From the IMG/VR virus record IMGVR_UViG_3300050821_005619, positions 1-53,810 of that record: 53,810 nucleotides of DNA; one strand, 5' to 3'. How positions within the stretch are numbered: the first letter of the stretch is position 1; the number at the start of each line of letters is the position of its first letter. A model generated the notes under the pieces. That model was not told the DNA's origin. It saw nothing but the letters and a program-made list of their open reading frames with translations, and searched no databases. Positions 24,090-33,600 of this stretch are shown in pieces. The position numbers and the translations under genes are program-made. The DNA comes from a virus.

Positions 24090-27000
24090 GCCTCGCTCTC
24101 AAGGTATTCACCGAGAACTTCCTGCGCGGCCTGCAGCTGGGCACCAACTGGCAAGACAAGGCCGAAGATCGCGACATCAAAAAGTCGACGCTGAAGTACC
24201 AGCTGGCCAAGATGGAGCAGGACGCGGCCTACAAGCGGGCGACGCTGGCCGAGACGGCGCGCCGCAACTCGGCTTATGTCAACCAGTCCGGTGCCTACGC
24301 CGACTACCTGCATGCCAAGGCAGGCGCTGTCGGTGCGAAGGGCAAGGGCGGCCCGGCCGGGCCCGACCCCAACGTGCAGGCGTTCGCGCTCGATCCTCGA
24401 GTGAATGAGCCCGGCTTGGCGACGCCGCCCCCGGCTGCACCGACGACGGTGGTCAATGCGCCGGAAGCTGAACCGGCAGCGCCGTCGGCACCACCGGCTG
24501 ACGATCCCAGTGTTCCAGACGACGGCTACCGGCGTGGTGGCTCGGTGCGAGTTCCGCGTACGAGGAAGTTCGCTGCGGGTGGCGGTGTCGGCGCTCTGGA
24601 CTCGCGCATGAAGTATCAGGTCCGGCGTGCCGAGCAGACCGCGCGCGTGGCAGCGCCGACCACCCGGCTCAGCCGTCCGCTCAGGGCTCCGTCGTTCGAC
24701 CCGGTGCCGAGGATGGCGCGCGGCGGCCCGGTGGCCTTGAATACCCTGCCACCCGGCGTGGGCGCTGGCACGAACGGGCCGGGCTCGGGCTTCGGCGATG
24801 TCGCGGCACCGCCGCCCGGCGGTCGCTATGCCAACGGTGGCACCGTCGCCGATCCGGTCGAGAACCTGTGGAACTCGTACTACCAGCCGCAGCAGTCGCC
24901 GCAGCCCGGCCCTGTCGGTCGCATGGCCAGCGCGTTCGGTGCTGGCTACTCGAAGAGCGCGAGCAGGGATGATCGTGCGCAGCGCACCGCGCAGCCGACA
25001 GCGCCGCTTCCCGCACCGACGATCCAGCGCACCGCGTCGGCTCCGGTGCCGCCGCCCGATGGTGGCGTGCCGGACGGCAACGACGGCTACGCGCGTGGTG
25101 GCACGGTGCGCTTCGACGACGGCGGCGGCGTGCCTGATCCACGCTACACCCTGCCGATGACGGAAGAGGAGCAGCGCATCCGCCTCGAGAACCCCGATGC
25201 TGGTGCGGCCGATCTACCCTATGCACGCGGTGGCGAGCGGCCGCGCAGTGATCGGACGTTCCGCAATCCACCGCCAGCCAAGGACAGCGACGACGAGGGC
25301 GAGCAGCAGCGCCAAGCGCGTGCAGCGCGCGAGCGCAATCCGTCGAAAAGGAACTGGGTGCCGCCGGGCAAGGCACCTGCGCCGCCGTCGTTTGTTGGCG
25401 AGGAAGCCCGTGCCGACGAGACGCCGACGCCATCTACCTATGAGCCGGGCGATAGCGGACCGAGGCAGCCACCCGAGCAGGTGATGCCGCCGGTTACAGT
25501 GGCAGCACCACGTAGCAGCAATGGCGGCGGTCGTGGCGCGCCGCCACAGCGGCGACTGCTGGGCGATCAGCGGCGCACTGCTGCCTACGATCCTGAGGCG
25601 GATCGCATGGACCCGCGCAACACCGGCATCACCGAGCCGGGCGGTGCGGTGAACCCACGAGTGTGGGCCGCCACGGCGGAGGCGCACCCCGACGCCTACC
25701 CGGACGACAACAAGGGGATGTTTGGTGAACGACTTGACCGGCCGGGCCCAAATCCGGTAGCGGCGGATGCCACTACCGGATCGGCGATCAACATCGGCGC
25801 GCCGGGGACTGCGCCAGCACCCGACAACTACGCCGCCAAGGGCGCGTCGCGCTACGCCGCCAACACGTTCCAAGGCGACGACCAGCACGCGCTGTTCGCT
25901 GGCAAGGGCGCGGCGACGCATCCTGAGATGGCCGACATCTTCAAGGTCGTCGACCCCGACAACAAGCTGCCGATGCACGAGAAGATGATGGTCGGGCAGC
26001 GGGCGGTGCACGACTACTGGATGGCCAAGGGCGATCCCAAGCAGGCCGATCAGGCGGCCTTCGAGATCGGCCAGTTCGGCAACACCATGGCGCGTCAGCA
26101 TGGTGCGAAGGCGGCCAAGGCGCTGGCGAGCGGCGACGAGAAGAGCGCCTTGAACGAACTGATGGCGGGCTACGGCTGGCTGCCCGACGGCGGCACGCCG
26201 ACGGTCCAGAACAACGCCATCGTCATTCGTGGTCCCAACGGTGCCGTGCAGACGACGATCCCGCTGCAGCCCGGCACGCTGCACAATCTCGCGCTCGGCA
26301 TGGCGACCGGCCAACTCGGCTGGGATGTCATGCACGCTGCCGCTGGCAAGCAGGTGGCTGCCAGCCCGTCGGCCCAGCCACAGGCGGCATCGGCTGGGCC
26401 GCAGCCTTCTCCTGCCGCGCCTCAAGGTGCGCAACCGCCAAGCGCTGGCGGTCAAGGTGCTGGCGAGCCCGCCGCGCCTCAAGTTGCTCAGGCACCGGCC
26501 TCACCGCCCGTGAGCCAAACGCCGACAGCGACGCCGCCAGCGCCCCCGCGCTCCGCCCCACCGGGTGCACCACCGGCCGCCCCACCGGGTCCGCCGCCTG
26601 CGCAGATGGGACCTGAAGGAGGCGGTGCGATCTCGACGGCACCGCCAACGACACCAGCAGCACCGGCACCTGCCCCTCAGGTCCCGCCGACTGCTGGGAG
26701 CGCTGCCCCTGTTCCCCCTTCCCCAAGCCCACCACAGGGACAGGGGCAGCGCGTCGATCCACAGGCCGAAGCCGAGCAGCAGCACTGGGCGAAGAACCCG
26801 TACACGCCGATGCCCGAGAAGAACTCGGCGCAGCAGAAGCGCGACGACGCCATCGAACTGGCGAACCGCGAGCGCATCCACGCTGAGCAACAGATCGTCG
26901 AAGCGGCCAACGCGCATGGGCTGGCGGGCAAGGGCAAGATACCGGCCGTCGTCACGCAGGCCATCGCGGCGAAAAAGAAAATCTACGACGACAAGGTCAA

Positions 27001-27667
27001 GAACATCGAAGCCGACTATCGAGCCAACGAGACCGAGCGCCAGCGTAACAACCAGCCGCGCCCAATCGGTCTCAACGACGAGGCGACGATTGACAACACG
27101 TTCAACACCCGCACCCAGACGCTGGCCAAAGCACCAGCGGGCAGCATGCCTGCCAAGTTCCGTGACGACTCGGTGCTGCGCTACGCCACGGGCGACGACC
27201 AGCAGACGATCAAGTCGATTGCTTCCAACATCTGGCAGCACAACAAGGGACTGACGTCGCAGCAGGCGATGGACCTCGCGCTGACCTCGACCTCGATCCT
27301 GCGGCCGACCGAGCAGGAGAAGGACCCGGTCGGACAGAACCGCCAGAAGGGGGCGAAGGCGACGCGCTTCACGCCATCCAACCGGGGCGACAAGGGGCTG
27401 ACCTATTTGACGTTCGGCGACGGCACGAGCATCAAGGTCGACAGCAACACCTACCAGCGCATCGCCCAGCAGCATCGCGAGAACTGGCAGCAGTGGGCCG
27501 ACAGCCAGACCAAGGAAGGCCAGCAAAGAGAGCGCGACAAAAAGATGGGCCTCAACTGGAAGACGGCAGGTGCTGCGCTGCGCGCCAGCACGGCGCTGGT
27601 GCCGGGATTGCCGCTCATCACCGAAGGCGTCGGTGGTGTTCTTGGGAGCATGAACCGTGGCCGATGA
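24086..27667 (+). CDS. Large internal virion protein, 1193 aa
   Basis: The first 70 residues are a charged coiled coil. The next 350 contain repeated Y-x-x-GG-x-V or Y-x-x-GG units (YRRGGSV, RMARGGP, RYANGGT, YARGGTV). A folded helical domain follows around 580-740 (KGAATHPEMADIFKVVD, MVGQRAVHDYWMAKG). After it comes a 160-residue Pro- and Ala-rich linker and a basic helical C-terminus. ATGA overlap links it to the upstream gene. A palindrome copy (24552-24567) lies within it and encodes FRT-like residues VPRTRK. It is probably ejected with DNA; no enzyme motif was seen. Confidence 0.7.
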   Translation: MSLALKVFTENFLRGLQLGTNWQDKAEDRDIKKSTLKYQLAKMEQDAAYKRATLAETARRNSAYVNQSGAYADYLHAKAGAVGAKGKGGPAGPDPNVQAFALDPRVNEPGLATPPPAAPTTVVNAPEAEPAAPSAPPADDPSVPDDGYRRGGSVRVPRTRKFAAGGGVGALDSRMKYQVRRAEQTARVAAPTTRLSRPLRAPSFDPVPRMARGGPVALNTLPPGVGAGTNGPGSGFGDVAAPPPGGRYANGGTVADPVENLWNSYYQPQQSPQPGPVGRMASAFGAGYSKSASRDDRAQRTAQPTAPLPAPTIQRTASAPVPPPDGGVPDGNDGYARGGTVRFDDGGGVPDPRYTLPMTEEEQRIRLENPDAGAADLPYARGGERPRSDRTFRNPPPAKDSDDEGEQQRQARAARERNPSKRNWVPPGKAPAPPSFVGEEARADETPTPSTYEPGDSGPRQPPEQVMPPVTVAAPRSSNGGGRGAPPQRRLLGDQRRTAAYDPEADRMDPRNTGITEPGGAVNPRVWAATAEAHPDAYPDDNKGMFGERLDRPGPNPVAADATTGSAINIGAPGTAPAPDNYAAKGASRYAANTFQGDDQHALFAGKGAATHPEMADIFKVVDPDNKLPMHEKMMVGQRAVHDYWMAKGDPKQADQAAFEIGQFGNTMARQHGAKAAKALASGDEKSALNELMAGYGWLPDGGTPTVQNNAIVIRGPNGAVQTTIPLQPGTLHNLALGMATGQLGWDVMHAAAGKQVAASPSAQPQAASAGPQPSPAAPQGAQPPSAGGQGAGEPAAPQVAQAPASPPVSQTPTATPPAPPRSAPPGAPPAAPPGPPPAQMGPEGGGAISTAPPTTPAAPAPAPQVPPTAGSAAPVPPSPSPPQGQGQRVDPQAEAEQQHWAKNPYTPMPEKNSAQQKRDDAIELANRERIHAEQQIVEAANAHGLAGKGKIPAVVTQAIAAKKKIYDDKVKNIEADYRANETERQRNNQPRPIGLNDEATIDNTFNTRTQTLAKAPAGSMPAKFRDDSVLRYATGDDQQTIKSIASNIWQHNKGLTSQQAMDLALTSTSILRPTEQEKDPVGQNRQKGAKATRFTPSNRGDKGLTYLTFGDGTSIKVDSNTYQRIAQQHRENWQQWADSQTKEGQQRERDKKMGLNWKTAGAALRASTALVPGLPLITEGVGGVLGSMNRGR
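24552..24567. repeat. Palindrome copy 3 (one mismatch), inside coding sequence
   Basis: TTCCGCGTACGAGGAA differs from the consensus by one base (T to G). It lies in frame within the 1193-aa protein gene, coding VPRTRK between glycine-rich repeats. Confidence 0.85.
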
Positions 27668-30600
27668 ACCCTCACCGTCCAGTTACTACGGCCTCGGGCT
27701 GAGCAACACGCCGGTCGAAGAGAAGGCACCGACGCAGGACCTCGGCGGCCGCCTGCAGGACACGGCGCTCGATACGGTGCGCGGTGGGCTCGGCATCGTG
27801 CGCGACATCGGCGGCCTGAAGGAGATGGGCGCGGTGTCGCCGGAGCAGCGCAAGCAGGCGCGCTCCGACATGGATGAGATGGGCAAGATCGACTACTGGC
27901 TGCAGCGCGCCCGCAGCCCGGCTGGTCGCTATCGCGCCGAGCATCCTGAAGCCAAGACGGCCATCGACACCGGGCAGGATGTCGTGAGCGGCATCGCGCC
28001 CTACGTGCCCTTGGCGGCGGCTGGGCCTGCCGCGCCGGGCCTGTTCGGTGCCTTGGCGCTCGGTCACCAGCGCGTTGATATCCGCGACCGGCTGCGCGAC
28101 ACGCCTGACGACAAGATCACCGAGGCGGCGCAGCGCGCAGGCATCGACCAGAGCGGCAAGTCGACCGACGACCTGCGCGACGAACTGTACGGCCACGCCA
28201 CTGACCCGACCAAGCTGGACACATGGCTGAACGCGGCCCCGGCTGTGGTCGGCAACGTGATCGGTGCCGGTGCGCTGGGCGTGATGACCAAGGGGGCGAT
28301 GCGCACCCTGTCCGGCAGCATCACCGACCGCGTGCTCGCCAACATCAACCAAGGCACCGGGGTCGGCGCTTGGGCAGGCAGGCGGGCGATTGGCGCTGCG
28401 ACCGGCGGCGTCGGTGGTGCGGCGATGGGCGGCGGCGGAGCCTATACGCAGGAAGCGACCGAAGCGGCGGCCGGGCTCAGGCCGGAGGGCGTCAACTGGG
28501 GCGACGTGGCCGGTGCCGCCAAGGATACTGGTCTCACCTTCGGCGCGATTGGTGCGGTGACGCATGGTCGCCAGCCAGCGCCGCCGATTGGCACCGACAC
28601 GGTGACCGTGGCGAGGATGCAGGAGCAGGGCTACGGCAGGCCGGGCCCGATCCAGCCGCGCGTCGAGGGCGGCCGCCCGATGGAGACGGGCGACATCATG
28701 GACCCGCTGGGCCCTGAAGGCCCGGCCCGGACGCCAGCGACAGGAGGGGTGCCGATGCACCCCGGTGACGTGGCGTACCAGCACCCCGACTACGGCCCGG
28801 CGGACGAGACGGCCGGTGCGCCCGCCACGGGTGGTCGCCCGGTCCAGCAGGGCGACGTCTACGACCCGATGGGCTACCAGCCGCCGCCCGGCACCGCCGC
28901 GCAGCGCTGGACGCCACCCCCGCCGCCCAAGCCCCTGCCGCCGCCGGGTGGTGGCGGTGGCCGTCGCCAGATGCGCCAAGGCGACATCATGGACGAGATG
29001 GGCCCGGCTGGGCCTCGGGTAGTCGGCAGGACGATCAACGAGCGCCCCATGGTGCAGGGCGACATCTACGGCGAGTACGGCCCAGAAGGGGCTAGGATGG
29101 CCCGTAGGCCCGCGCGCGGCCCGGCCATGCAACAGGGCGACCTGTACGGCGAATATGGCCCAGAGCGGCCCGCAGGCCCAATGCCACCCCCTCCACGGTC
29201 ACAGGCGGGCTGGCGGCCGTGGGAAGCGGGTGAGCGCGAGGCGATGGAGGGCGATGTCGGCTTCCCGGCTGACGAGCACGGCTATGCCCCGCCGACCGAG
29301 CCGGAGCCACCGGGACCGCGCCCGTTCCCCGAAGGCGGCGAGACGCCGAGCGCCCGAGGACCTACCCCCAAGCCGCCATCCCGAGGGGGCGGTGGGGGCG
29401 CTGGTGGCCCACCTCGCGGTGGCACGCCGCGAGGTGGTGCTCCCGAAGCTGGTGGACGAGAGGCGGCTGGAGAAAGCGGCATGCGCGCGCCGCGCGTCTC
29501 GGCGGCCGAGTTCGGCGGCGAGCGCGCCGAGCCTGAGTTGCCGTACCCCGAGCGCGCCACCCTGCGCAAGAAACTGGCGGGCATCAGTCCGCAGATACGC
29601 GGCGTGTGGGCGCGCAAGATGACCGACGCGATGGAGCACGGTCAGTCGCCGCTCGAAGCGATCCCGGTGATCGGTCGCCGCATGCTGGGCGAGCACGCTG
29701 CCAGTCTGATGCGCGACCACCCGCAAGGTGTGATCGCCGAGATCGGTCGTGGCGTGCGCGAGGTGCCGCGCGAAGGAACCGGCCTCACGCCCGAGGAGCA
29801 CGGCACGCTGCAGCGGCTGATCGAGAAAGCGTCGCCCGAAGAGCGCGCCAAGTGGGCAGCGGCACTCGAGAGCGGCAAGAAGTACCTGTGGGCCAAGATG
29901 CCGAAATCTTGGAAAGATGCTGTGAAGGGGATGGAAAAGGATGTTCATGATCTGGTAACAAAGAACTCCCGTGCCGTGATCGACGAGCTTCGGCCCAGAG
30001 ATGAGCAGCGGTACGAGGAAGCACCGTACGAGCCAGAGCCGATGCGTGAAGCTGAGGCTGCTGACATCGGTGAACACACTCCAACCCCCGAAGGAGAACA
30101 GCGTGCCGAACCAACACACGGCGAAGCGGAAGGCAAAGCGGAGTACGAAGGCTGGCAAGAAAACCGCGAGGGTTTCAAGCCGAGCGAGTACGGCCCGGAA
30201 ATCGAGCCGGGCCAAAGGCCGTTCCGCGCGAAGGGTCGCCGCGTAGCCGAGACTATCGGCCTCACCCGCAGGGGTGAGTACGCACCGGACACCCGTGGTC
30301 GCATGCAAGAGATCGCGGGTGTCCCCTTCCGGGTTCGACCGGGTCAGTTCGGCCGAGCGATGCGCGCAGGCATGGGGCGGCTCGCACCAGCGCCTGCCCT
30401 GCAGCGCATTTTCGCCAAGCTGCAGAAGGGCCCCGAAGCTGGCCTCTATCCGCCCGAACTGCCGGGCGCGCGCAGCGAGACGGCACGGCAGGAGCGGTTC
30501 TACGGCGCGCGGCGCAGGGAGCAGATCGCTCGCGACGAGCGGCTGCGCGAGCAAGCACGGCTGACGCGGTCGCGCCAGCGCGATCTCCAAGAGGCCACCG

Positions 30601-33600
30601 CCATCGTCAAGGACGTGATGGGCGACACCGAGGCGGCCGACGTGTTCTTCCACGATCTCGGCAATCACATCAGGCAGCTGGTCGAGCGCACGCCCATGAT
30701 GCAGGCGATAGCCAAGGGCGAAGCGCGCCGTGCCAAGGAGGCGGCGCGCAAGCAGGGGCGCACCAAGGCCGACTTCAATGCGCGCGAGCGCACGCTGAAC
30801 GCCGTACTGCTCGATCCCGAGATGAGCATCGACAACGTCCCGGCCGATTTCTTCAAGGCTGCCGAAGGCGAGACCTCGGGCCGCAAGCTGACGATGCGCA
30901 ACTGGCTCGACGAGGTGATCGGCCCGGCCGGTCTGGTGCGCTTGCGCCCGACCGAAGAGATGACGGCAGGGATGCCGCATGAGGTGGCGCTCGACAGCGT
31001 CGGTCGTGGTGACCTCGTTGCCGCTGCCCGGCGCATCGCCGACATGTTGCGGTTCCACGTCGAGTCAGGTGACGCGGCGCTGCGCAAGCTCTACGCCGAA
31101 CTGTACCCACCCGACTCGCGTCGGCAGCCGCAGATCAGCTTCAGGATCGGCACCCACAAGAGCGGGCTCTACCCGGCGTACGACATCCTGAGCGACTTCA
31201 AGTCGCGCGCTGCCCATCTCGAAGCGTCAGCGCGTGCCGCGCGTGGCAAGGGCGGCATGAACGCCGTGGTGACGCTGCGCAATCAGATGCTCGACGCCTA
31301 TATGCGCCTGCGCTTCCTGTCGGAAGGCAGGCTGGAGTCGATCAAGGAGCTCGACCGGCAGACCGATGGCGTCATGTTCGAGGACATGCAGCGCGAAAAG
31401 CTGAAACAGGAAGGCATCATCGAAGACTACAACCGTACCCGCGACACGCTGCAGAACATGTACCGGCAGGCGACCGAGGCGGGTGAGAACACCAAGCGCG
31501 GCATGAAGCTGATCGAGCAGGCACAGGCGCTGGGGGATCGGCTGCGGAAGATGGCGTCGCCTGAACTGGCGCAGCGGCGGCTCGACCAGTATTACATGGC
31601 GAAGCGGGCGATGGAGGAGATGCAGGCGGCTGCCGGGCGCAGCATGGCAGCCTTTGCCGACGTCATCCATGACTGGATCGACGACCCGGTGATCCAGCGC
31701 AACCAGCGCCGGGTGATCGCCGAGCTATATCGCCAGCGCTTCGGCGAGACCGACCGCCTGCCGCACGACGAGCAGGTCCAGCTGTCGCGCGAGCGGGCGC
31801 AGGGCTCGTCGGCAGCCTACGAGATGTCGCTGCGCGACAAGCGCACGCGTGAGCAGATCGAGGGCAGCAAGCAGGAAGTCGCCCAGCAGGAGGCAGCCCA
31901 GCCCAAGCGCACCCGTGCCGAGAGCGAGGCGGCGATCCATGCCAACGAAGCCCGCGTCGAGGAACTGCTCGAGGCGCGCAACCGGGTACCGGACGAGATC
32001 AAGTCCGGTGAGGTGCGCAGCCTGATCGACACGCTGCGCTACTACCTGCGCACGCCGGAAGACCAGCTGCCGATGCGCCAGCCGGAGAAGACGCGGGCCA
32101 AGCTCGACGAGTTGATCCGGCGGGTCGACAACGAAATCGGCCGCCTGCAGGACGACACCCGGACGCTGTGGGAGAACATCGAGCCCAACGGCAAGCAGTG
32201 GGACTACCACATCGGGCGCGTGCTCGATCCAGCTGCCGACGTGTTCGGCACCCGGCAGCGGCCGCCCAATCTGGAAGAGGTCGCGCTGCGCCGTGCCCGG
32301 CCGCCCGAGCCGCCTGCCCTGCCGAAGGGTGCGGCGGCCTACCACCTCAGCGATTTCTTCGAAGGCGCGCGCGACATCCGGCCGACCGGCAACACGCCGC
32401 GCGAGCGGCTGCTCCGGCATTTCTTCGGCATCGTCGACAAGGTGGTGGGCGACGCCCCGGTGATCGCACTGACGCCCGAGCAGTACCAGCTGGTGCGGCA
32501 GGCGCGTGGCATTGCCGACGGCGATCACCCGGCGTTCTATGACCAGCAGACCCACCGCATCTTCACCACCAAGGACGTGGTCAACGGCCCCGACCGGGCG
32601 CGCATCCTCGGCCACGAGTTCATGCACCCGCTCACCGTGGCGGCAGCCGAGCGCTTCCCCGAGGTTGCCAGCCGCCTCGACGCCATCCGCAAGGAGGTGC
32701 TGGCCGCCTATATGGAACCGTCGGGCCGCATCACGGGCGGCGAGTTCCGGCCGAACGACGTGAAGAGCATCCTCGAAGGCAAGACGCAGGGCATCACCGG
32801 ATCGGTGCACGAGTTCGTCTCCGAACTGTTCAACGACGACGGCAGTCTGTTCTCGGCCTTGGCCTCGATGCCGACCCGACCGGCGCTGCGCGAGCAGCTG
32901 CGTACCGACGCCCGGTCGAACTTCCTCGGCCGCGCCCTCGACGTGATCAAGAGCGGCATCATGAAGCTGTTCATGTCGACCAATAAGAACCGGCTGCTGA
33001 ACGATGCGGTGATCCACTCGCTCGATCTGTTCCAGCAGATGGAGCAGGCGGCACAGGGCAAGCGGGTGCGCCCGACCAGCAAGGCCGAGGTCCACCCGTT
33101 CACCATCGAGGACGCCGCCGACGCTGCCAAGGAAGGCTTCACGCGGGCGAAGTACCTGTGGGACCAGCGTGGCGGGCCGAGCGGCAACTTCCTGCGCTGG
33201 CACGATCTCAACCAGCTGGGCCGCCGCGCCGAGCCGGGCTTCCGCGATGTCGTCGCGCCCTTCGAACGACTCGTCAATCAGGTCTACTCGTCGACCCGCA
33301 GCATCATCGAGAAGTCGAACATGCCCGACATGCTGAAGCGGCTGGCGGTGATGTCGCGCCTGCCTGCCGAACGCTGGCGCGAGTTCAACGACTTCATCAA
33401 CGACGAGAACTATCACGGTGCCGACGCGTCGATCCCGCTGCACGAGGGCGACAACGCATGGGTCAGCCGCGACGCCGAGGGCCATTCGCAGATACGCGAC
33501 AACCACGCCGCCCTGCAGGCGCGCTGGCAGCGCCTGTCGCCCGAGATGAAGGCGATGCGCCAAGAGCTCAAGGACTTCGCGCGCACGCGGCATGAGGAGC

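Noticed and set aside
30011-30030. A further GTACGAGGAA near the palindrome consensus
   Set aside because: Only the right half matches; the left half does not form the palindrome.
29199-31058. A 619-codon open frame on the minus strand
   Set aside because: Same reason: the antisense frame of a high-GC gene with shadow-type composition.
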